A stretch of 64,000 nucleotides of DNA from Arthrobacter sp. JZ12 (GTDB lineage Bacteria > Actinomycetota > Actinomycetes > Actinomycetales > Micrococcaceae), in NCBI RefSeq assembly GCF_035189165.1, contig NZ_CP045246.1, positions 1,054,001 through 1,118,000 on the forward strand, given 5' to 3'. Positions within the stretch are counted from its first letter, which is position 1; every line of letters begins with the position of its first letter. The notes under the pieces are model-generated. The model had not been told where the DNA came from and did no database searches. It was given only the letters and a program-made list of their open reading frames with translations. Shown here one piece after another: positions 1-8,082 of the stretch. The position numbers were made by a program, and so were the translations under genes.

Positions 1-189
1 CAGGACGTAGTAGGTCTTCGCCCACCCGGTGCGGTGCAGGGGAGTGGGGTCGTCGCGCACCGCATCGACCTCGAAAAGCTCGTAGGTTCCGTCGGTGTGC
101 TCGGCGTCCACCTTGGCGGTGAGCGTTGCATCCGGGGCGTGCAACTCGACGCCGTCGCCCGGCTGAAGGTGTTGCGTTAGGTAACTCAT
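1..189 (-). CDS. Cupin-domain protein, partial (C-terminus outside window)
   Basis: Only the first 63 codons are present; the reading frame runs off the window start. The visible N-terminus begins MSYLTQHLQPGDGVELHAP and continues into a segment (TYELFEVD, then PLHRTGWAKTYYVL) that resembles the first metal-binding strand pair of small cupin-fold proteins, with a candidate ligand His. It is transcribed away from the LuxR-type gene. A TACCGT box lies 7 bases before the ATG, suggesting a leaderless mRNA and supporting this start. The substrate cannot be told from the fragment, and the cupin assignment rests on a short stretch. Confidence 0.6.
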   Translation of the reverse strand, partial: MSYLTQHLQPGDGVELHAPDATLTAKVDAEHTDGTYELFEVDAVRDDPTPLHRTGWAKTYYVL

Positions 190-196
190 GGCCTCA

Positions 197-202
197 ACGG
201 TA
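197..202 (-). promoter_or_regulatory. -10 box of leaderless promoter for the cupin gene
   Basis: On the minus strand TACCGT is followed by 7 bases and then the ATG at 189. This places the expected transcription start at or next to the start codon. No ribosome binding site is visible. Confidence 0.5.
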
Positions 203-226
203 AGTCCCGTCGTCGGGCCTCACGAT

Positions 227-240
227 CCCAGATTTCTGGG
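227..240. promoter_or_regulatory. 14-bp palindrome between divergent cupin and LuxR-type genes
   Basis: CCCAGATTTCTGGG is a perfect inverted repeat (6-bp arms, TT centre). It lies between the two divergent -10 boxes at 197-202 and 264-269, a position where a shared operator would be expected. The binding protein is unknown; the adjacent LuxR-type regulator is one candidate. Confidence 0.4.
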
Positions 241-263
241 AGTGACCGGCACTCCCGCCGGTG

Positions 264-269
264 CCATAC
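264..269 (+). promoter_or_regulatory. -10 box of putative leaderless promoter for the LuxR-type gene
   Basis: CATACT lies 6 bases before the GTG at 277. The spacing suggests transcription starts at the start codon. The box matches TANNNT imperfectly. Confidence 0.4.
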
Positions 270-276
270 TGAGGGC

Positions 277-1308
277 GTGTGGGAGGAACGGGCCCGCCGC
301 ACCCGACGGGATATCGCAGCCCTGGCGGCCAGCGGAGTGGGCGTCAATGACCTTCACGCTGCCGCTATCGAACTCACAGCGCGCGACGTCGGCACCGACC
401 TGACCTGTTGGGCCACCATTGATCCCCAATCCCTGGTTATCAGCGCCATGGTCAGCGGGGAGACGCGACTGCCTGCCGAGTACGAACCGTTGCTCGCCGA
501 CGCCGAATACTCCGGCGAGGAGCTCGACACCTTCGCCGGGATGGCCCGGAGCAGAAAGCCGCTGGCCCGGCTGTCCGACCTGCCGCTGCACGACCAGGAG
601 CGCAGCGCCAGGTACCGGAACGTGTGGAAGCCGCTCGGGGTAAGGCAGGAGTTGCGCGTCCTCTTCAGCGCCGACGGTTCCTGCTGGGGTGCTGCGGGAA
701 TGGTCCGTGCAGGGACGGATTTCAGTGAAAGGGAAGTGGAGTACCTGACCGCCGTCGCGCCGTCGATCGCTGCGGCGACGCGACTGGCGGTTCGCAGTGA
801 GTTATCCGCCCATGCCTGGGGTTCGCGGCCGGCGATCGTGGTGCTCAGTTCTGCCGGGGACGTGTGCTCGGCAACCCCGGAGGCGCGGCACTGGCAGGAA
901 CACCTCGACGAGTTTGCACCCCACCGCTTCGACACCATGATGCACATCATGGTGCAGGGCCTGAGAAGCAACTCCGCGGACGGTTTTCGGGCAACCCTCA
1001 GGGACGGGCACGGCCAGTGGGCACACATGGAAGCAAGCCCGCTCACGGGGGAGGACGACGGACAGATCGCCGTGGTGATCACGCCCGCCACCGGTGCCCA
1101 GCTCACGGGCATGCTCCTTGCGGCCTACGGGCTCTCTGCGCGGGAACGGGCCATCTGCCTCGAGGTCATGGCAGGATCGCCCACCCGACATATCGCTCGG
1201 CATCTCTCGGTCACTCCCAACACCGTGCAGGATCACCTGAAGTCAGTGTTCGCCAAGACGGGTGTGACCAGCCGCGGCGAACTTGTGGCCCGCCTACAGC
1301 CGCGGTAG
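277..1308 (+). CDS. LuxR-family transcriptional regulator
   Basis: A 343-residue protein with a C-terminal LuxR/NarL-type helix-turn-helix at about residues 280-340: GLSARERAICLEVMAG, then HIARHLSVTPNTVQDHLKSVF. The upstream 270 residues have the look of a GAF-like sensor domain (about residues 30-190), but no ligand residues can be named. No receiver domain with a phosphorylatable Asp is apparent, so it is probably an orphan ligand-responsive regulator. The GTG start follows a CATACT box by 6 bases; a start further downstream is possible. It diverges from the cupin gene and may regulate it. The stop is 18 bases from the convergent ABC ATPase gene. Confidence 0.8.
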   Translation: MWEERARRTRRDIAALAASGVGVNDLHAAAIELTARDVGTDLTCWATIDPQSLVISAMVSGETRLPAEYEPLLADAEYSGEELDTFAGMARSRKPLARLSDLPLHDQERSARYRNVWKPLGVRQELRVLFSADGSCWGAAGMVRAGTDFSEREVEYLTAVAPSIAAATRLAVRSELSAHAWGSRPAIVVLSSAGDVCSATPEARHWQEHLDEFAPHRFDTMMHIMVQGLRSNSADGFRATLRDGHGQWAHMEASPLTGEDDGQIAVVITPATGAQLTGMLLAAYGLSARERAICLEVMAGSPTRHIARHLSVTPNTVQDHLKSVFAKTGVTSRGELVARLQPR

Positions 1309-1326
1309 GAACTGCCGGCAAGCGAC

Positions 1327-2083
<757 letters not shown>

Positions 2084-2097
<14 letters not shown>

Positions 2098-2749
2098 AGC
2101 GGTCCAGCCTCTTCTCCAGTCGGGACTGCCCGGCCGAAAGGACCAGACAGAACACCCAGTACACGGCCGCGGCCTCGATGTAGAGCAGCATGAACTGCTG
2201 GCTGAACGCCGCGATCTCCTGCGCCTGGCGGAACAGTTCCGTCACCAGGATCAGCGACGCAAGCGAACTGTCCTTCACCAGCGAGATGAACGTATTGGAC
2301 AGCGGAGGCACCGACACGCGTGCGGCCTGCGGCAGGATGATCCGTCGCAGAGTCAGGGTGCGGGACATACCGATCGTGTGCCCGGCCTCCCACTGGCCGC
2401 GGGGGACGGACAGGATCGCCGCGCGGATGACCTCGGCCGCGTAACCGCCGACGTTGAGCGAGAACGCGATGATCGCGCTCGGCCACGGGTCGATCGTCAA
2501 ACCGATCGACGGCAGCCCGTAAAAAATCACGAACAGCTGCACCAGCAGGGGGGTTCCGCGGATCACCGAAACGTACGCCCTCGCAATCCCGGACACGACC
2601 CGGTTGCTGCTCAGCCGCATCAGCGCAACCAGCAGCGCGAGGACCAGACCGAGGGCCATCGACGCCAACGACAGCGGAATCGTACCGGTCAGCCCGCCCT
2701 GCACCAGCGGCCAGAGCGACGTCAGCGCCAAATCCCAGTCAATGTCCAT
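2084..2749 (-). CDS. Polar amino-acid ABC transporter permease
   Basis: A 221-residue integral membrane protein of the HisM/GlnP permease family with about five hydrophobic segments. The cytoplasmic EAA-type loop that docks the ATPase is visible around GQWEAGHTIGMSRTLTLRRI, followed by ILPQAARVSVPP. Only one permease gene is present, so the transporter probably uses a homodimer. The gene lies downstream of the binding-protein gene, behind a strong hairpin terminator, and overlaps the ATPase gene. Confidence 0.92.
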
Positions 2750-2820
2750 GAAGTCCTACGCTACTCCCGCCCCTGTCGGTGTCTGCTGCATCGCCGCCTG
2801 CTGCACTGCAGCGCTCACAC

Positions 2821-2885
2821 AAAAAATAACGACGACGGCGAGCGGCCGGCGGGCAAGAGAACCCAAGCCGGCGCTCGCCGTCGTG
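2821..2885 (-). terminator. Intrinsic terminator between binding-protein and permease genes
   Basis: Arms at 2832-2850 and 2867-2884 (minus-strand RNA: ACGACGGCGAGCGCCGGC pairing with its complement, one bulged base) are followed on the minus strand by TATTTTTTG. The hairpin sits inside the operon and probably reduces read-through to the permease and ATPase, leaving more binding protein than membrane complex. Confidence 0.8.
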
Positions 2886-2891
2886 ATCGGC

Positions 2892-3725
2892 TTATTCTTC
2901 GCTGACGTTCTCGCCGAAGTACTTCTCGGAGATCTCGGCGAGGGTGCCGTCGGTGCGGAGCTCTTCGAGCGCCTCGTTGACGGCCTCGACCAGGTCGTCG
3001 CTGCCCTGGCGGAAGGTCAGGGCGCTCTGGGACTGCTCCTCAGTCTCGGCGGCAACCTTAATGTTCTCGTTCGGAGTGGCGTTCTGGTAGTCGAGGTAGG
3101 TCAACTCGTCGTTGATCGTGGCGTCGACGCGGCCCTGCTCAAGGAGTGTGATGGACTGCGCCCAGCCCTCGACTGCTTCGATGCTCGCTCCGTTTTCCTC
3201 AGCGAGATCCCGCCAGTTGCTCGTGAGCGACTGTGCGGTGGTCTTGCCCTCGAGATCCTCGAAGGAGGTGATCTCGGAGTTGTCGGCGGTGGTGACCAGG
3301 ACGCCGTTGCTGTAGGTGTACGGCGTGGAGAAGGAGTAGGACGCCTCGCGCTCCGGGGTAATCGAGACCTGGTTGGCGATGACGTCGAAGCGTCCCGCGT
3401 CCAGGCCGGCGAACATCGCGTCCCACTGGGTCTCTTCGAACTCGGGCTCAACGCCGAGCTTCTCGGCGACGGCGGTGATGACCTCGACGTCGTAGCCGGT
3501 CAGTTCGCCGGCACCGCCCTCGTGGTAGGAAAAGGGCTTGTAGGTGCCCTCGGTGCCGACGGTGAGCACTCCGGACTCCTGGACCTCGGCGAGGGTGGTG
3601 CCGCCGGCGGACGAGGTCTCGGAACCGGCATCGCCTGACTCGGAGGACGCGGAAGATCCGCATCCGGCTACCGCAAGGACGAGGGCGGTCGCGGCGCCGA
3701 GCAGTGGAAGACGGCGAGAAATCAT
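2892..3725 (-). CDS. Amino-acid ABC transporter substrate-binding lipoprotein
   Basis: A 277-residue SBP_bac_3 family protein that captures amino acid outside the membrane and delivers it to the permease. The signal peptide ends in a lipobox, VLAVAGC, with Cys22 as the lipidated residue. The mature part shows family hallmarks such as LTVGTEGTYKPFSYHE, TGYDVEVITAVAEKLG and QWDAMFAGLDAGRFD. The ATG at 3725 is chosen over upstream in-frame codons because AAAGGA lies about 9 bases before it and a clean signal peptide follows. It heads the three-gene operon and has its own terminator. Confidence 0.93.
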   Translation of the reverse strand: MISRRLPLLGAATALVLAVAGCGSSASSESGDAGSETSSAGGTTLAEVQESGVLTVGTEGTYKPFSYHEGGAGELTGYDVEVITAVAEKLGVEPEFEETQWDAMFAGLDAGRFDVIANQVSITPEREASYSFSTPYTYSNGVLVTTADNSEITSFEDLEGKTTAQSLTSNWRDLAEENGASIEAVEGWAQSITLLEQGRVDATINDELTYLDYQNATPNENIKVAAETEEQSQSALTFRQGSDDLVEAVNEALEELRTDGTLAEISEKYFGENVSEE

Positions 3726-3865
3726 GGGGGATATCCTTTGACGCTTGAGGGTTTTGCCCGGGTACGGGCTGTCCATTTCAGCGTTAATGGGACATCCCAT
3801 ATTCCCCTCCCGTCACACTTCGTAATACTTCGCGGGCTCGAACGCGGAAGTGGAATCCGGGCACG

Positions 3866-3894
3866 AAAAAGGCGCCGGATATCCATCCGACGCC
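3866..3894 (-). terminator. Intrinsic terminator of the small membrane protein gene
   Basis: The minus-strand hairpin GGCGTCGGAT / ATCCGGCGCC (arms 3885-3894 and 3871-3880) is followed by TTTTT. It lies just after the stop of the gene at 3909-4196 and before the ABC operon. Confidence 0.75.
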
Positions 3895-3908
3895 CCTGTC
3901 GCTCAGTC

Positions 3909-4196
3909 CTAGGCCTTGCGTTCGCCCTTGGCCATCCTGTAGCCCGTGTCGGAGCGGCCGAGGATGGTCTGCGGAATCCAGAACGCGAGGAAGAAGAGGG
4001 TCAGGCAGACGGCGAACGGCCAGACGTTGGTCCTCTCGAAGAAGGTCAGGGAGTAGATTGCTCCTGCGAAGAGAACCAGCATGACGGCGAAGGCCAGGAT
4101 GCTTCCGAGCAGGTGTCCGTCACCGGAGTGGGTGGGCCGCTTCTCGCGGGGCGTCTTCTCGCGGGACGTGCTAGACGTGCTTACCGGGTGAGCCAT
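3909..4196 (-). CDS. Small two-helix membrane protein, function unknown
   Basis: A 95-residue protein with a hydrophilic N-terminus rich in Ser, Thr, Lys and Arg (about residues 1-28), then two hydrophobic helices (about 30-50 and 58-78) and a charged tail ending GERKA. AGGAG lies 5 bases before the ATG, and a terminator follows the gene, so it appears to be a genuine single-gene unit. No motif identifies a function. The N-terminus likely faces the cytoplasm and the short loop between helices (SLTFFERTN) faces outside. Confidence 0.75.
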   Translation of the reverse strand: MAHPVSTSSTSREKTPREKRPTHSGDGHLLGSILAFAVMLVLFAGAIYSLTFFERTNVWPFAVCLTLFFLAFWIPQTILGRSDTGYRMAKGERKA

Positions 4197-4248
4197 GAGT
4201 CTCCTCGAATTCTGTGCAGGATGTGCTGCGCTTAACTTTAGCGTCAGT

Positions 4249-4848
4249 TCAACCCAGGACCAGTTTGATGGCGAGAGCCAGCATCACCACACCAATTACG
4301 ACGTCGACAATTCGCCAGGTCTGCGGATTGTTCAGTACTGAGGCAAGCGCCCGGGCGCCGTAGCCCAGCGCGCCGAACCAGATCACGCTGCCGACCACGG
4401 CCCCTGCCGCGAACAGCCACCGTGCGTCCGGCCCCTGCTGGTTCGCGAGGCTTCCCAGCAGCACCACCGTGTCGAGATAGACGTGGGGATTCAGGTACGT
4501 CAGGGCAAGCGTCGTGGCGACCACAGAACTCCGCGAGCGGGGCGCTTCCGCCGCAACCAACGACGACGGCCTCGCCGCCGACCGGAACGACCTCACCGCC
4601 CACCACGTCAGGTAGGCAACACCGCCCCACCGCAGGATTTCCAGCACTATCGGGAAGTTGGACACCAGCGCTCCGATCCCTAGCGTGCCGCCGAGGATCA
4701 GAATCGCGTCACTCGCCATACACACCGCGACCACCGCGCCGACATGTTCGCGCCGGATGCCCTGGCGCAGCACAAAGGCGTTCTGTGCCCCGATGGCCAC
4801 GATCAGTGCCAGGCCGGAGAGCAGACCCGTGCCCCAAATACTCAACAT
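4249..4848 (-). CDS. LysE/ArgO-family amino-acid exporter
   Basis: A 199-residue membrane protein of the LysE/RhtB superfamily, predicted to export basic amino acids. The N-terminus LSGLALIVAIGAQNAFVLRQG is the family signature, and YLNPHVYLDTVVLLG carries the conserved Asn-Pro of the second half. About six hydrophobic helices are visible. The ATG at 4848 is preferred over an in-frame TTG 12 codons upstream because it matches the family N-terminus and has TACCGT 7 bases before it. The gene diverges from a LysG/ArgP-type regulator gene, the classical exporter-regulator arrangement, but that regulator is frameshifted here. Confidence 0.88.
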   Translation of the reverse strand: MLSIWGTGLLSGLALIVAIGAQNAFVLRQGIRREHVGAVVAVCMASDAILILGGTLGIGALVSNFPIVLEILRWGGVAYLTWWAVRSFRSAARPSSLVAAEAPRSRSSVVATTLALTYLNPHVYLDTVVLLGSLANQQGPDARWLFAAGAVVGSVIWFGALGYGARALASVLNNPQTWRIVDVVIGVVMLALAIKLVLG

Positions 4849-4855
4849 GGCATCA

Positions 4856-4861
4856 ACGGTA
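4856..4861 (-). promoter_or_regulatory. -10 box of leaderless promoter for the LysE-type exporter
   Basis: TACCGT on the minus strand is 7 bases from the ATG at 4848, with no ribosome binding site. It supports the shorter exporter start. Confidence 0.5.
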
Positions 4862-4918
4862 GGGAGCGTAAAGAATGAAGACAAACAAAGATTTCTACTG
4901 ATTCATTAGGAAAGCTTC

Positions 4919-5787
4919 ATGAACCTCGAGCATTTACGCGCTCTGGCGGCCATCATCGACGAGGGCACGTTCGAAGCCGCCGCGGACCTGCTTTGCATCA
5001 CGCCCTCCGCAGTCAGCCAGCGCATCAAAACCCTTGAGGCTTCCGTGGGCCAGATCGTGGTGCGCAGGGGAGTTCCCTCCACACCACCGAGGCGGGCGCG
5101 GTCCTGCTCCGGTTCGCCCGACAGCTTCAGGTCCTCGAGGCCGAGGCTCGGGACGCTCTCGGCTCCGGTGCCTCCGAGCGCACGGTTACTCCCGTGGCCG
5201 TGAACGCCGACTCCCTGGCCACCTGGTTCCGGCCCGTGCTCCGTGAGGTGGCCGGCTGGACCGATACGAGCCTCGACCTACGCGTGGAGGACGAGGGTTA
5301 CAGCAGCCAGCTCCTCCGGCAGGGCGACGTACTGGGCGCGGTGACCGCCGACCCCATTCCCGTCAATGGCTGCCGCGCCCAGCGCCTGGGCTTCATGCGC
5401 TACCTCCCGGTGGCCACCCCGGAGCTTCGGGCACGGTTCACACACAAGAACGACGTCGACTGGCAGCACATGCCGGTCCTCCAGTTCAACGCCAAGGACG
5501 AACTGCAGAACCACATGCTGCGCGCCCACGGCGTCAGCCAACCTCCACCGCGGCACCTGATTCCGTCGTCGGAAGCGTTTCTCGAAGCGGTCCGCGCGGG
5601 ACTGGGCTGGGGAATGATCCCCGAGCTGCAGCTGGATGGGGATTTGTCACGCGGCACCCTGGTGCTGCTCGAGAAAGACGCGCATCACGACGTCGCGCTC
5701 TACTGGCAGACCTGGACCATCAGGTCAGAGCGGCTCACCCGCATCACCGACGCCATCCGAGCCGCGAGTGAAGCCGCCCTGCGTTAA
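4919..5787 (+). pseudogene. LysG/ArgP-type LysR-family regulator, frameshifted
   Basis: The N-terminal frame (from ATG 4919, AGGAAA 6 bases upstream) encodes a LysR helix-turn-helix with ITPSAVSQRIKTLEASVGQ, then loses homology after VVRR. The family continues at CAC 5080 in another frame with HTTEAGAVLLRFARQ and runs to 5787 through the effector domain (LATWFRPVLREVAGW, AVTADPIPVNGC, GWGMIPE). One base appears to be missing in the G run at 5067-5070; restoring it would give about 289 residues, the normal family length. In intact form it would sense basic amino acids and activate the divergent lysE-type gene. This is either a sequencing error or a real inactivation. Confidence 0.85.
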
Positions 5788-5824
5788 ACCCCTGGCGCTA
5801 GCTTCCTTGCGCTATCCACCCCCG

Positions 5825-5888
5825 TTCATTTGGCAAGACACACCCCTTTTCGCGCGCGATTAGCGGCGTGTCCTGCCAAGTGAACGCG
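5825..5888. repeat. Family A palindromic element, copy A1
   Basis: Arms TTCATTTGGCAAGACACACC and GGCGTGTCCTGCCAAGTGAA pair with a few mismatches around a loop of about 22 bases. Read on the minus strand the element starts CGCGTTCACTTGGCAGGACA directly after the hemD stop codon. Similar copies lie at 28075 and 29719. It may terminate the convergent hemD and regulator transcripts, although no U-run follows. Confidence 0.75.
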
Positions 5889-7037
5889 TCAGAGCTGGAG
5901 GCGGTAGCCGCGCTTGATCACGGTGGCAACCAGGCCGGCGTCGGGCAATGACTTCCGGAGCCGGCTGATGGTCATGTCGAGTGCGTGCTCGCCGGCGTCA
6001 CCTGCCAGCACCCGAGCCAGCTGCTCGCGCGACATCACGGCGCCGTTGGCCTCGAGCAGCGCACGGAACAGGCTCATCGGCGCAGGGGCCAACTCCACGG
6101 CGGTGCCGTTGATGCGCAGGTTTTTCCCGCGCAGCTCGATCAGCCCAAAGGCGCTCGGGTACCGCATCACCCGGTGCTGGCCGAGGAACTCGCACACCAG
6201 TCGGATCAGCGCCCCCATTCGGTACCGCTCCGGGATCAGCGGCGACACTCCCGCCTCCACCAGCGGCTGGGCGGTCACCGGCCCGACGACGGCGGCCGCC
6301 ACGGGCCCGCGCAGCGCCTGGATAAACGCCTCCCGGCATCCCAACTCCGAGGCCGTACTGAGGACGGCGTCGACGGCGGGGGCGCTCGTGAAGGTCACGA
6401 CGTCGAGCCCGCCGTTGCAGACGGCCTCGATCAGGCGCGGCAGCTGGTCCGAGCCCGCAGGCTTCACCCACCGGTAGGGAGTTGCCGTGAGCACCTCGGC
6501 ACCCGCCTGCCGCAGCCGGTCCAGCTGGCGGTAGTCGGTGTAGCCGTGCAGCTGGACTGCAACCTTTTTCCCGCGCAGGTCCAGCCCGAGCATCATGTTC
6601 ACCAGCGAGGCCGTTGTCTCGTCGTGGCTGATGCCAACGTCGTTCAGGCCCGCCGCTCGCACCGCACCGCGCGCCTTCGGGCCGCGCACGTAAATCTTCG
6701 CGTCGGACAGGACGGACAGCAGCGCATCACCCAGGCCCGCGGCGTCGGCCGCCTCAGACCACCGGCGCAGGCCGTACGCCGTCGTCACCACTGCGTAGTC
6801 GGGCTGCGCGGCGATGATGCGCCGCGTGTCCTCGAGCAGGGGCAGGTCGGCTGCGACGGGTGCGATCTTCAGCGCGGGCGCGTGCAGCACGGTTGCCCCG
6901 CGCCGTTCCAGCGCGTCGATTAGGTCCCCGGCCCGCCGGTCGGACGTCACGCCGATCCGGAAGCCGGACAGCGAGCCGTCGGCAACCTCGGCAGCGGCCG
7001 ACTGAGTCACTGCCGGAGTGGTAACAGCAGCCGTCAT
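5889..7037 (-). CDS. hemD: Uroporphyrinogen-III synthase with C-terminal winged-helix domain
   Basis: A 382-residue fusion. Residues 20-265 form a HemD domain (GFRIGVTSDRRAGDLIDALE, TFTSAPAVDAVLSTASELG), which cyclises hydroxymethylbilane to uroporphyrinogen III. Residues about 285-382 form an OmpR/PhoB-type winged helix (MSREQLARVLAG, HALDMTISRLRKSL, IKRGYRL). This fusion is known in actinobacteria; the DNA target is unknown. Its start overlaps the end of the upstream siroheme methyltransferase gene by 4 bases, and nirB precedes that, so the operon supplies siroheme to nitrite reductase. The HTH half may tune expression of the nitrite operon, but that is inference. Confidence 0.88.
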   Translation of the reverse strand: MTAAVTTPAVTQSAAAEVADGSLSGFRIGVTSDRRAGDLIDALERRGATVLHAPALKIAPVAADLPLLEDTRRIIAAQPDYAVVTTAYGLRRWSEAADAAGLGDALLSVLSDAKIYVRGPKARGAVRAAGLNDVGISHDETTASLVNMMLGLDLRGKKVAVQLHGYTDYRQLDRLRQAGAEVLTATPYRWVKPAGSDQLPRLIEAVCNGGLDVVTFTSAPAVDAVLSTASELGCREAFIQALRGPVAAAVVGPVTAQPLVEAGVSPLIPERYRMGALIRLVCEFLGQHRVMRYPSAFGLIELRGKNLRINGTAVELAPAPMSLFRALLEANGAVMSREQLARVLAGDAGEHALDMTISRLRKSLPDAGLVATVIKRGYRLQL

Positions 7038-8074
7038 GTCGTCACCAGCGGATGCGTCAGGACCTGTTCAAGGGTGGAGCGGAAGTCCTGATGCTGCCGA
7101 ACCACTTCGCCAATGACGACGACGGCGGGCGAGGTGCAGCGCGCCAGTCCTGCCGCGGTCACCGCTTCGCCCAGGTTCGAGATGGTGGTGCGCTGCTCGG
7201 GACTGTACCCCTTCTCAACGATCGCGACGGGCACGGTCGAAGCCAGCCCGGCCTTCCGCAGGCCCGACGTCAGCTGCGGCAGCGTTCCAATTCCCATCAG
7301 GACAACGATAGTGCCGCCCAGCTTCGCCAACGCATCGAGCTCCTGGTCCGTCAACGGCTGGTGGCCAGAAACCACGGTGAACGCGTGCGCCACTCCGCGG
7401 TACGTGACGGGGATCCCTGCTGCCGCCGGGACGGCGATGGAACTGCTGATGCCGGGCACGGTGGTGACCGGGATACCCTCGGCCAGGCAGGTGTTGACCT
7501 CTTCGCCGCCGCGCCCGAACACGAACGGATCGCCGCCCTTGAGCCGGACCACGTTGTGGCCCTGACGCGCCTTCGCGACCATCAGCTTCTCGATGTCGGT
7601 CTGGCTCACGGGATGGTGCCCGGGCGTCTTGCCGACGTCGACCAGTTCAGCTCCCGGCGCCAGTTGCGGCAGCGTCCGGTAGGGGCCCAGCCGGTCATGA
7701 AGTACGACGTCGGCCTCCCGCAGGGCCTGCTTTGCCCGCACCGTGAGCAGGTCCTCCACGCCCGGCCCGCCGCCGATCAGCGTGACCCGGCCTCCCGGCG
7801 CCGCGCCCTCTTCGCGGGTGGTGAGGATCCGGCGCTCACGACAGGCCTCAAGCAGGCCCTCCCAGCACTGCTCGCGGACCGGGTCAGTTCCGGAGACGAC
7901 GACGGCGAGGCTGACTGCATCGAGCATGCGCGGGTGGAACTGCTCGGGGTCAGCGACACGGCGGACGATAGCGCCTCCGGCGCCGTAGCGTCGTACCGCC
8001 TGGCGGGCCGTCGTCGTCGTGCCTGCAATGAGGACGGTGAGGCCGGTGACGTCGAGGGTCAGTTCGGTGCTCAT
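7034..8074 (-). CDS. Uroporphyrinogen-III C-methyltransferase (siroheme synthase type)
   Basis: A 346-residue protein. The last 240 residues are a SAM-dependent uroporphyrin-III methyltransferase: VTLIGGGPGVEDLLTVRA, VVLHDRLG, RLKGGDPFVFGRGGEE, TTVPGISSSIAVPA. They make precorrin-2, the siroheme precursor. The first 95 residues resemble a shortened, degenerate precorrin-2 dehydrogenase/ferrochelatase fold (LTVLIAGTTTTARQAVRR) that lacks the usual GGG NAD motif, so oxidation and iron insertion may be done elsewhere. The ATG at 8074 is chosen because GTGAGGA just upstream serves as ribosome binding site; that site overlaps the nirB stop. The product feeds NirB. Confidence 0.88.
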   Translation of the reverse strand: MSTELTLDVTGLTVLIAGTTTTARQAVRRYGAGGAIVRRVADPEQFHPRMLDAVSLAVVVSGTDPVREQCWEGLLEACRERRILTTREEGAAPGGRVTLIGGGPGVEDLLTVRAKQALREADVVLHDRLGPYRTLPQLAPGAELVDVGKTPGHHPVSQTDIEKLMVAKARQGHNVVRLKGGDPFVFGRGGEEVNTCLAEGIPVTTVPGISSSIAVPAAAGIPVTYRGVAHAFTVVSGHQPLTDQELDALAKLGGTIVVLMGIGTLPQLTSGLRKAGLASTVPVAIVEKGYSPEQRTTISNLGEAVTAAGLARCTSPAVVVIGEVVRQHQDFRSTLEQVLTHPLVTT

Positions 8075-8082
8075 GGCGGTCC

